Shown in pieces: positions 56,901-64,000 of a stretch of DNA of 64,000 bases (positions within the stretch are counted from its first letter, which is position 1; every line of letters begins with the position of its first letter). The notes under the pieces are model-generated. The model was not told the origin of the DNA. It did not search any database and saw only the letters and a program-made list of their open reading frames with translations. This DNA comes from Melieria omissa (taxonomy: Eukaryota; Arthropoda; Insecta; Diptera; Ulidiidae), in the NCBI GenBank assembly GCA_963971225.1, contig OZ020267.1:48555993-48619992 (forward strand). Reading direction: 5' to 3'. A program made the position numbers and the translations under genes.

Positions 56901-58135
56901 ACGGCGTCACCACTTTGATCAGTGACCTTTGCACGAAGGAATAAAAGTAGCGGGTCTTGTTCGATGCCACGCAACGCGTTCAAGAACTCGATTTGTTGTT
57001 CAATCTTTTGGTCAACGGCGTTGCTCTGCAACAGTTCAGCCATTGAAAGGCCACACAACGCATAGAAATATTTATCATCTAGCTTCGTTGCCGCCCGAAA
57101 GCAACCTATGGCTTCTTTAGTATCGCCAAGCATGAGTCGCTGGTAGCCCCTCTCCGTACAAAATTCAACAGAAGTAGGGTTAAGTTGTGCTATCTTATCC
57201 ACAAAGCGGGAAGTCACAGCTAGTACGTCGCGGTTTCGTGAGCAAATTCGAGAGATTAGTTGACATATTTCGAGCATTAGATCGTAATTTCCCATTTCCA
57301 CTCTTTCACTGGCCCCCATCAACTGATGCAAGGTTGCAACACCTGCTTTGAAGTTGCCCTCGCGACCCACAAGCAACAATGTTTTTACACGCAGCGCCAT
57401 TACATTAGATGGTTCCAGATTTACTATGCGCTGTGCAGTTTCCATAGCGTGATCCCAGTAAAAGGCCGCCAGCTGTGTATTCATCTTTTCCACCAGCGGA
57501 ATGTTTAACTCAGGAAATCGAACTGACAGCTTATTAAGTACACTTATTGCATTGTCTAGCTGACCGCGCAATTGAAAATATCGTACTTGGGCTAGTGAAG
57601 CGTCAATGTGTTTACCCCGAGTTAAAATCCCCTCCAAAGAGCGCAGTACGTTGGCATTAGCGGCTTTGTTATGCGACATCTCAATCCACGCTCTAAGCAC
57701 AACAGCGAATTCATGCTCTCCTTCCTGTTTCAATGTCTTGCTGATATATTCACGTGAACTCTTCAGATTACCCGATAAGTAAAGAAACATCGCGGCATAA
57801 TATGCGCCGCTAACGCTTAACGCGTTATGCTCATCCTTGAGCTTCTGATTCAAAGAAACCAATGCATCCTTGTCCACAATACTGCAACATTTATGGGCAT
57901 GTATGAGAGCGAGCATTGCAGCAGGCCCCAGTTCGGCATCGTTTTTCAATGGATTTAGTTCCCTTATTCCCTCCTGGACACGGTTACCCAGGGCCAACGC
58001 AATTCCATTAAACAACCTAAATGCAGTCTGTGTAGGAAATTTGGCCAATCCGTCCAATGCAACTTTTTGCATCGAATGATAAAATCGCGCACGGCCATAG
58101 TACAGTATCAAACTGGTATAATCGCTGCTATCCAT
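41958..58135 (-). CDS. IFT139: IFT139 / TTC21B, intraflagellar transport complex A subunit
   Basis: Tetratricopeptide protein of the IFT-A complex that moves cargo back along the ciliary axoneme; in flies expected in sensory neurons. Minus-strand exons: 58135-56231, 56113-55886, 50128-49987, 49931-49679, 49614-49417, 44641-44401 and 43016-41958. They total 4026 bases, 1341 residues, close to human TTC21B (about 1316). All junctions are GT-AG and in frame. The start MDSSDYTSLILYYGRARFY parallels the vertebrate N-terminus. Repeats are frequent throughout, for example MLGDTKEAIGCFRAATKLD and LGRAYVKTHQYVRAIKYYKE. The last exon has [20 protein letters not shown] and the C-terminal DAIEVCQKVMKLHPDYTVIR block. 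The end of exon 5 was fixed by frame: only the GT at 49416 joins to KICLLMAQQS. One intron contains two complete genes. Confidence 0.93.
43150..43510 (+). mobile_element. piggyBac-like 3' fragment, copy 1
   Basis: 'atgccgatgctgatacgga', 'gacaatactccaac', 'aaaaagacagcgg' and the closing 'cccaagtcacgagattaagt' match 60530-60830 in the same order. The zinc-binding part seen there is absent here. It lies in the last intron of IFT139. Confidence 0.6.
43520..44400. other. IFT139 intron 6, unannotated part
   Basis: AT-rich sequence. I see no gene, inverted-repeat element or repeat copy beyond the piggyBac-like fragment that precedes it. Confidence 0.4.
45354..45632 (-). CDS. Mozart1: MOZART1 (mitotic-spindle organizing protein 1)
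   Basis: Small gamma-tubulin-complex subunit that helps recruit or activate the complex at microtubule-organizing centres. 92 residues in one exon, ATG 45632 to TAA 45354. The conserved core is ISQLLNTGLDTESLDICVKL and IEAGVHPQALAEVINKIRRE, matching MZT1 of animals and plants, where the protein is about 70-90 residues; the N-terminal 35 residues are low-complexity, as usual. It lies alone on the minus strand in intron 5 of IFT139 and in the same orientation as its host. A hAT MITE (45728-46069) sits about 95 bases upstream of the start. Confidence 0.9.
   Translation of the reverse strand: MKADTTNRSGTVSGGTEAAGRVNGSNYLKLQQSRMIRSNIQNISQLLNTGLDTESLDICVKLIEAGVHPQALAEVINKIRREVAMFQQPDDN
45728..46069. 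mobile_element. hAT-like MITE, CAGTGTTGCCAGAT family, copy 2
   Basis: Ends CAGTGTTGCCAGAT and, inverted, CAGTGTTACCAGAT. The 8-base flanks aacaaaat and accaaaat match at seven positions. The interior aligns with 12916-13245 ('gccaatatatctgaac', 'gttgatgtaacaaa.atgcaa'). It lies just upstream of MOZART1, in the likely promoter. Confidence 0.82.
46229..46697. mobile_element. 469-bp MITE, CATGGCAC family, copy 3
   Basis: Ends CATGGCACAATAACAAGG and, inverted, CATGGTACAATAACAAGG. The interior is inverted relative to copies 1 and 2. The 8-base flanks gcacagaa and acccacaa agree at only five positions, so the duplication has decayed or was altered. It lies in intron 5 of IFT139. Confidence 0.82.
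46700..48440. other. Intergenic stretch between MOZART1 and SPF30
   Basis: No gene recognised. 'gttgccacgaccaataaaaa' near 46983 and 'agctgc.gc.ctgccaa' near 47121 look like fragments of old repeats, but no matching ends were found. The final 100 bases before 48452 should hold the SPF30 promoter and 5' UTR. Confidence 0.3.
48452..49316 (+). CDS. Spf30: SPF30 / SMNDC1, Tudor-domain splicing factor
   Basis: Nuclear factor needed for assembly of the mature spliceosome; its Tudor domain binds symmetric dimethyl-arginine on Sm proteins. Exons 48452-48493, 48577-48995 and 49046-49316, all GT-AG, give 243 residues (human SMNDC1 is 238). The N-terminus MADDLQNYKLQLQQVEAGLL and the NEELQKLKKDLEEVI coil are typical. 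The Tudor domain is at about residues 90-140 (WKIGDKCQARWMEDGRFYDA, then NVVFDAY). The basic KEYLKKRKQKKLQRFKELEE stretch and the end GMTDFTVGEKYRKGL are also family-typical. It lies in intron 5 of IFT139 on the opposite strand, and its stop is 100 bases from IFT139 exon 5. Confidence 0.95.
49344..49349 (+). terminator. Polyadenylation signal of SPF30
   Basis: AATAAA 28 bases after the SPF30 stop and about 70 bases before the edge of the opposite-strand IFT139 exon 5. The short spacing would keep the transcript from overlapping the exon or limit overlap to a few bases. Confidence 0.6.
51030..51240 (+). pseudogene. LINE 3' coding fragment
   Basis: Frames read LTGHWLIGAHAIRQGANARD and, shifted, CKRLWRSCDCAEEEESAQHL followed by FCHCR. 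This is the C-terminal region with the Cys/His cluster of Jockey/I-type LINEs, compare CRSCGDEE...LCHCP in the element at 35696. No other part of the element remains. It lies in IFT139 intron 2. Confidence 0.6.
51424..51545 (-). repeat. SINE body fragment, inverted
   Basis: The inverse of 'ggcaaacctctgagagtaaa', 'attgcctatgaaaaagctcc' and 'gcataaaactgtaggtccc' found in the 18277 and 25060 copies. Neither the tRNA-like head nor the end is present. Confidence 0.65.
52451..53655 (-). mobile_element. PIF/Harbinger transposon, decayed, with both gene remnants
   Basis: Ends CAGCCCTGTTCCAGAATCCG, exactly inverted at the right and followed by further GAATCCGATT-like motifs. TAA lies on both sides (52448-52450, 53656-53658), the TWA target of Harbinger. 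The minus strand (53297-52986) carries a HARBI1-like N-terminal region (FITKYRLNKAAFNMILTEV, then ALQFLAEGGFQRSVEKA). The plus strand (about 52792-52940) carries the partner Myb/SANT-like protein (MVLDFMEENADTAKGFFKGD) with a stop where a Trp codon is expected. The nuclease catalytic part is missing. Confidence 0.82.
54060..54570. repeat. Dispersed AT-rich repeat, copy 2
   Basis: Diverged counterpart of 60-515 in the same orientation: 'tagagtgttgtcaaatgaca', 'ctgcttcttctctcttta', 'aatattcagttcattaattt', 'aaagtggcatgttgccat'. Class unknown. Confidence 0.5.
54590..54965 (+). repeat. SINE with well-preserved tRNA-like head
   Basis: The head 'ctcgataggtcagcgggtag' (box A) and 'caggttcgattcctggctcg' (box B) are spaced as in a tRNA gene. 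It continues into a body with 'caatggcaaaacctccaag' and 'ctgtaggtccc', and a Cys-like anticodon arm does not fold cleanly. The body resembles the other SINEs loosely, so this is a separate family. The end is near 'aggcagccataataatctaa'. Confidence 0.65.
55516..55834. mobile_element. 319-bp Tc1-type MITE beside IFT139 exon 2
   Basis: Ends CAGTGGGTGGCCAAGCAATT and, inverted, CAGTGGGTGGTCAAGCAATT (match of 25 of 26 bases), flanked by TA. The right end is about 50 bases from the IFT139 exon 2 donor. The interior has no catalytic motif. Confidence 0.82.
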
Positions 58136-58185
58136 ATTTTCCCGTAACAAACGGACGTAAAAAAAGACCACACAATAACTCAAAG

Positions 58186-61100
58186 CTACTCTTTTATGTA
58201 TTTCAAGTACTTTGGTTCATATTTGGATATATAGTGTTGAATAAAATCACATTCAATTTGCAAATGGAAATTGTTTTTTACGGCGTATTCCAAAGCTTCC
58301 TAAAACAAAAAAAAATAAAACAAATTTCATATATTTGAAATTTAAAAGTCTCAAAATATCACATACTTATTCAATATATTAAGTATCAGTACTAACGGTA
58401 ACGCAAAACACACTGGGATATTGCCAAAAAATATGTTAATAAATGTAAGAACACTTCTGAGTTCAAACAATTTGTCTTAATGGACTGAAGTTGTGCAATG
58501 CTCTTCTTCTTCTCTTAATTGGCCATAACTACCCGTGACAAAAAATGTTCACTTGTTTATAGAAGATTTGTTTATTTGAAATCTAAATTAGTCATTCAAT
58601 GTAAGTTTTTATTGGTATACATTTTGAGATATCGTTTTTAAGATAGGAGCTCCCCATTGTGGTTAGAATTTTAAACAGCACGCCCGCGCTTCGCAAAAAG
58701 TTTTCTTTGAATGAAGCAATTTTGTATTATTGTAGCATAAATATAGCGTTAACATCGGGGCCAGAACTGGTAGACAGCGTCTTTTGAAAAATAATCTACG
58801 TGGAATATTATATTTTATTTATTTTATTTTTATTATATTTAGAATAGAATAGTACGCAGTTGTGATCAGCGTCCAAAAATCCTTTAGAAAAGGTTTACTA
58901 GAACTCGGAAAAATTTTGGCTGTTGCTGTGTTATCTTTTATTTCAAGTGTTTCCAAAAATTTTGAAAAACAATATTTATACTATGTATTGGAAGGTTGCT
59001 CTAGTTGTTATTTATATATTTCAATATTTAGCAGATAATACCTATGTATTTTTTTTTTTTTAAGACAGCATTCAAACCCATTGTGTCCATAAGTTTAATA
59101 TCTATGAGATCTCCTTTGCATCTTCATCTCGTTTCTTTTAAAAAAGTGCGACTTTTGGCTTCGTAAAGTTTACTTTCAATTCCAGACATAACCTACCTAA
59201 TTCGGAACAAATGCAGGAACCCTCATAAAAAAAAAAATGAAAAAATAGGTTATATAGATCTTATTTTCGTGAAACTATCAAACTCAAAATTTTGGCTGGG
59301 AAACGCCTATAAAAGGCGTGGCTCGGGGTCAAACTTCAAAGTTTTTGTCAAAAAAAATCAATCAATTAACACGATATGGGTATCAAACGAAAGGTCGTTT
59401 GTATACCTTTCTATTGATTTGCAAGATTAGATACGTAACAATAAAAACAAATATTTTTTTTATACAAATTTTCGAAAAATGGATTTTTTCTCGTAAAAGT
59501 TTATTATTAAGGTGCAATAAGTTTGTTACTATATTGTACCCATATTGTTCCCTTCACAATAAAAAATAAAAATGTTTACTTTTGTTTTTCCTGAATATAT
59601 TTTAAAAATTTTTTCTAACTTGACTCTGGGTCCAAAGCTATTTCATGTTCACCTTCGCCCTCACTTTCGGAAATGAGGGCTGAACGGGGTTGTACAAAGT
59701 ACCTGCCATATTAAAAAACGTTTTTGAAGATCTAAAACTAGGGTATCGGGGTCAGTAAAGTGCTTACAGTATTTCTGTATTCATATCCTATGATTGTAAA
59801 AGATCGCGCCTAAGCAATAATCTTCGTAAGCGCCATTTCAATATTGCAAAAATGCTTGCAATACAGCGCACAGTGATTCGACTCCATACAACCGCGGGAC
59901 GAAATTAGAAAGAGTGGTCCATTCTTCATAAAATTTGGCTTACTATTACTTAAACATGGTCTGCTGAAGTGAAATCTCATTTTGTTTTGTTTTTCTTAAA
60001 CTGTTGTAGTTTGGCAATTGCTGGGACTTAAATTTGCAATTTTCGCCTTTTTTTTAAAGCTATAGCAACAAGTGTATTGGCTAAATTTTACAAATTTTAC
60101 ATTTAATCAGTTACGTCAACATTGATAATTGCGAAAAGTATGCAGATTTTAAAATTTTTCATCCTTATTGCCTACTTTTAGGGATGAAAACATAAATTTT
60201 GTAGAAAAATAGGTGTAGAAAAAAGTGGTCTAAATTTTCAATTGAATTATTTTCTAAAATCGGAATCGGAAGCCTTGCACTTGCACTAATTATTTTTTCG
60301 CACAGATTTTTTTGGGTTTTCTTAGTTGGAGTTTTACCTTTCAAATTACATCAAAATCGTTAAATACTGAGACTATACATTTTTTGAATTTAGTCTATGG
60401 AACGAATCACTGTGCAGCGGTGTGAAATTTGCAAAACTGCTAAAACCGGCAACAAAACAACAGCAGTTTGTGACAATTGCCTTACTCCGACATGCACCAA
60501 ACACTATATAAGGGCATGTGAAAAGTGCCCTTATTATGCCGATGCTGATACGGACTTAGATATTGATAAAGATGCAGACAATACTCCAACCACGTCAACA
60601 CCAAATCGAAACGTATCAAAAAGACAGCGGAGAATTTCACCCAGTTGAGCGGTTCGAAACCAAAACTTTATATGATTTTTCAGTTAAAAAACGTTTGTTT
60701 CAAACAATAAATTCTTGTTTCAACAAATTATGTGTGCCTAAATAAGCAAAATATTGGCGTTATAATAAAAGAACTACGACCTTAAAAAGCTTAAAGACTG
60801 CCCAAGTCACGAGATTAAGTTGTATAGCTATGCCACGGTTCTAAGGTTAAGTGCTTAGATTTCTATAAAGCTCCAAACTCAATTCTCTTATGTCGACTTA
60901 AGCTACTCTTCCATATATAGTATGCACCACAGGTGTAAACTATAGCTTACTAACTAGATCAATTATGGTACCTATCAGAAAAACTAATTGTATACAAAAC
61001 AGACAAAAAAATGCATTGAATAGGCAATGCCATGCAATTTTTACTTTCACTCTAACCTTAGCCAAAATTTTTCCCAAGCCGCGTCCTTCCAACTCTGCAG

Positions 61101-61299
61101 GCACTTCAGTATGCAACAACTTTATTCCATCACCTTCCTGTTCATAACTTATAAAAGCGCGATTATTCCCAATGTTGATGTAGAATTCATTGTTTTTATT
61201 ATCATGTTCAACGCGCACCAAGTTCGGACCCGTTGTGCTAAAATACTTTGGAAGGAGTGCAGCGTTTCTGGTGGCCAAACGTAGAGATCTGCGAATCAT
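58186..61299 (-). CDS. NATD1-like GNAT acetyltransferase, two exons
   Basis: Small member of the YjdJ/GTLF3B (NATD1) branch of the GNAT N-acetyltransferases; the substrate is unknown. Exon 1 61299-61057 (81 codons) and exon 2 58299-58186 (37 codons and TAG) give 118 residues; intron GT-AG, phase 0. The acetyl-CoA loop is EGRGLGKILAKEALEYAVKN, spanning the splice; before it come FYINIGNNRAFISYEQEGDG and LLHTEVPAELEG, typical of the family. The end HYISKYEPKYLKYIKE resembles the family's C-terminus. The first 20 residues (MIRRSLRLATRNAALL) are basic and lack acidic residues, like a mitochondrial presequence. The intron holds a piggyBac fragment. Its stop is 50 bases from the IFT139 start on the same strand. 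Confidence 0.85.
59205..59420 (+). repeat. Dispersed repeat, copy 2
   Basis: Same block order as 35300-35525, including 'acgatatgggtatcaaacga'. It is in the intron of the NATD1-like gene. Confidence 0.5.
60390..60840 (+). mobile_element. piggyBac-like C-terminal fragment, copy 2
   Basis: The frame from ATG 60397 reads MERITVQRCEICKTAKTGNK, then VCDNCLTPTCTKHYIRACEK. This is a CxxC...CxxC...CxxxH...C cluster like the cysteine-rich C-terminus of piggyBac transposases. The following acidic tail and 3' sequence also occur at 43150-43510. The catalytic domain is missing. It lies in the intron of the NATD1-like gene. Confidence 0.6.
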
Positions 61300-61439
61300 T
61301 TCAGTCGGTATCTTGGTTACCGAATGATAAACAACGAGTGTGCTAAGGCGGTGAGTCAAGTGGAGAAAGGCTTTTTTGTGTAATACATAATACGTACTCG
61401 ATTGCAGAATCAACAGCAAATAGTATCTACTCACATATA

Positions 61440-62093
61440 TAATTATTTATAATCAAAAAAAGTAAAGAGGACTCTGTGCCAAGTCAATTGATAATAATGC
61501 CACCACAAGACAAAACCACAACATTAATTGACACTCGGTAGAATGGAATGGTTCAGTATGGCAGGACAGATTAACCTTGCCACATTGGATCAATTAAGGC
61601 GCTAATACAAAAACTATTACATAGGTCTGTTTGGGTACGGATAATTTGTACAAATTTTCACTGGATGCTGTTTGTGTACGCCAAATCTCTTGCACCGAGA
61701 GAGAAACTAAAAGCGAAAAGTGACTGTTCATTTCGTGAGAACTTATCAGTGTTTACTGAAAAAATTGTTGCCAGTAACTTTTAGCCACTTGTCGCACACC
61801 GTTGTATGACTAAAGTGTCAAATTTACACTTTTGGAAATCGATGCCCCCTAGCACCGACTTTAGGACTTTAGAACATTAGAAAGCAAATTGCAAAGAAAT
61901 TTTGAGTTCGTGAATGTTCTGAACCACAACCGTCTTTACCTGCTGCAGCTAAAAGGGAAGAATCGTAGATTGAGCCCAACGAACTATTTGCGTTTTGCAT
62001 TAAATGTCTGTTTTAACTTAAGTTTCCCTACAGCTTCAAACCTCAAATGAAACTTTTAAATAAGCTGTTCAAACTTTTAATTCGAGAATAATA
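61440..62093. other. 5' flank of the NATD1-like gene
   Basis: Should contain the promoter of the NATD1-like gene near 61300-61500. I found no TATA box or other gene. No repeat with visible ends. Confidence 0.3.
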
Positions 62094-62345
62094 AGTCGGA
62101 CAGCATTAACATTTTGCCTTCCGTCGTTTCATATGTAGATCTGTTATTCTACTGGTAGTATTTGGGCAAGGGGCGTGGAACATTTTTGTGACTAAAATTT
62201 TCGCGTAACTTTGGAACTGTAAGTCGCACATCAATGAAACTATTTCACACCCTTCGACGGGAAGACTGGGTTGGGCATTGCAATAAAAGTGGCGTAGTAC
62301 CGCCCATACAACTCAAATCAACGTACATATAATTGTTTTCTCTGA
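62094..62345. repeat. Dispersed repeat with 'gtcggacagcatt' start, second copy
   Basis: Matches 18660-18905 in block order ('agtcggacagcatt', 'ctactggta', 'aggggcgtgg', 'gccc/gctcataca'). Diverged. Confidence 0.5.
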
Positions 62346-62379
62346 CTGACTGATTCATCACTGTCTAGCCCAAATCGCT

Positions 62380-63202
62380 AATAGCCTATTTCCACTTAGC
62401 ACTTAACTGCAGTGAAGGGCTCTGTTAAATTTGAAAACTGTCAAGCGTTTCCACCGGAATCGAGTTAAATGCAACAGCTGTTTTTTGTTTACATTTTTAT
62501 TTAGTCAATCCAAATCCCGCATTTATTTCTACCCTTGGTCGCCATCTCTTTGTATACGTAGGTATAGCTTCTTGTAACCCTTCTACTGCATGAAAACCAC
62601 TCCGCTTCCCTTCTCAACAGTCTGAGAATGTCTGCGTTTTCATATATGTGAAAATGTATCAACTTATTTATTTATTTTTCAATTTAATTATCATTTGTCA
62701 ATGTTTTTTTCATTTGTGAAAGTTGTCAGCTGATTGATATCAGAGCTGTCTGAATTTTTAATGTCAAGAGGGTTCATGAGAAGTTCCATGTTTTTTATGT
62801 TCTTTTTCAGCATTTATTTTTGGAAAATAATAAAAGTTTTGACTTTGATTATGACAGACCATATGTATTTTTGTGAAAAATGCAGTAAAAAGTAATTGTC
62901 TTGGCAAAAAATCGACCACACCGAACGCAATTCAAATCCCTTATTTCGTTTGTGTTCGTACGGCTCTTGCAGTGCCTGAAAGCATGCTATCAAAATTTGT
63001 ACATTTGTGAATATTGCTCCCGCTTTTAACATAACATTTTCTGTTAGACGTCTGTAAATGGCAAAACTGAGTTAACTCAGTTTTGAAGGTGAGTTTACGC
63101 ACTTTGATACAAAAACAATTGTATGGGAATTTGAGCATTTAAATGCGATATCAAACTACAGTTAAGCGTAAACTGCAGTTAAGGCCCAGTGGAAATAGCC
63201 TA
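62380..63202. mobile_element. ~0.8 kb element with inverted ends
   Basis: Left 'atagcctatttccacttag' and right, inverted, 'ataggctatttccactggg', both followed by 'cttaactgcagt'. About 28 of 34 bases match. The target duplication is unclear. A perfect 24-base palindrome lies inside at 63062-63085. Confidence 0.55.
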
Positions 63203-64000
63203 TAAAGCTGCGAATACGAAATTTGAACTGTAGGTACATTTAAGAAAATAAACTTCCGCCAAGCTGATTTAAGAACTCCCACAATTTGTGAAATGCGACA
63301 ATATTTGGAATGAAGGACTTTAAAAATTATTGCCTTTTCTTTTTCCACCAGTTTAAAAAGTTTTCCAATGGTAGAAGATTGGAAAATCCTTGGCTATTTA
63401 TTTTTCACAAAAATTCAAACGAAAAATCTTTTTTTTTAGTGTGTTTTGTTTTGATTTCAGCAGCGTCGAAAGCTGCCATATGAAAGCAATGCTGCCACGC
63501 AAAATTTATAAATCAGCTGTTTAGATAACCAGTCACTGTGAAAACCAAAACTGTTTAACCCATTAAAACCTGACCCCAGAAGGGCTTGTGCGATTTCCAT
63601 AAAATTTTACACAATCTTAGTAATTGACCTAATCAAGAAAAAAAATGAAGCAAATAATTCATACCCCCACCCCCTGAACCAGGAGGGTACGTTGCGCAAA
63701 CGCAATTTGGGCCTTAGTCACATACAAAACATAAAATTAAAAAAAAAAAAATGTTTTTAAAACTTATTTTTAAATAGTTTAGCATTACAAAATGCAGCCC
63801 ACAAAGGGATTTTGATAGGTTTGAAGAATAAGTATTTTTAATTGAATTTCAAAAATTCCCCAAAAAAACCTTTGACTTTGGATCGAAAAAAAGATATGAA
63901 TATTTAAAAAATTTTGAAATTTGAGTATGGCAGAATCTAAAACGATCAATTCGAATCCAATTCTACCCATTTTCAAGTCTTATATCTTTATGAATTACTT
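63203..64000. other. Unannotated right end of the window
   Basis: AT-rich, with a C-rich 'accccccaccccctg'-like tract near 63663. No gene, terminal repeat or known repeat seen. Confidence 0.4.

Noticed and set aside
58136..58183. Upstream extension of IFT139 (16 extra residues)
   Set aside because: It needs a TTG start. The ATG at 58135 gives MDSS..., which matches the start of vertebrate TTC21B.
1..64000. CRISPR array, operon or other bacterial feature
   Set aside because: No regular spaced repeats or prokaryotic gene arrangement; introns and transposons show insect nuclear DNA.

Overview
The window is nuclear DNA of a higher fly (Diptera, Brachycera). It is AT-rich, its genes are split by spliceosomal introns, and its proteins resemble Drosophila and animal families (SV2-like transporter, SLC45, IFT139, SPF30, MOZART1, NATD1). 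It is packed with Tc1/mariner, hAT, P, piggyBac, Harbinger, SINE and LINE sequences. A tephritid fruit fly or a relative is my guess; nothing in the sequence proves the family.

Layout. 1-17.2 kb: a ten-exon SV2-family transporter gene on the + strand, its introns filled with transposons (a hAT/Tc1/TTAA-element nest, a second Tc1-like element, an irritans-type mariner with one frameshift, a deleted mariner, a hAT transposase remnant). 17.2-22.3 kb: intergenic, mostly nested miniature elements. 22.3-30.1 kb: Slc45-1 (sucrose/proton symporter family), seven exons, + strand, including one apparent GC-AG intron. 30.1-41.5 kb: gene-poor, with a 0.4 kb tandem duplication, an apparently intact mariner, a LINE inserted in a hAT MITE, a piggyBac-like deletion derivative and a P-element-like transposon carrying a THAP domain. 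41.9-58.1 kb: IFT139 (TTC21B) on the - strand, seven coding exons, complete at both ends. One intron of it holds two further genes, SPF30 (+) and MOZART1 (-). 58.2-61.3 kb: a small NATD1-like acetyltransferase gene on the - strand, whose stop lies only 50 bases before the IFT139 start. 61.3-64 kb: no gene seen, one MITE-like inverted-repeat element.

The genes do not form one pathway. SV2-like and Slc45-1 are both 12-helix carriers; IFT139 (cilia) and MOZART1 (gamma-tubulin complex) are both microtubule-related but unrelated in sequence; SPF30 is a splicing factor. Exon boundaries were set by hand from GT/GC-AG signals, frame continuity and family resemblance; in all multi-exon genes the exon lengths add up to an open frame. 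The strongest unusual observations are the P-like THAP element, the several two- and three-layer transposon nests with exact target duplications, the (GGTTA)5 tail of the LINE, the tight NATD1/IFT139 junction and the two genes nested in IFT139.
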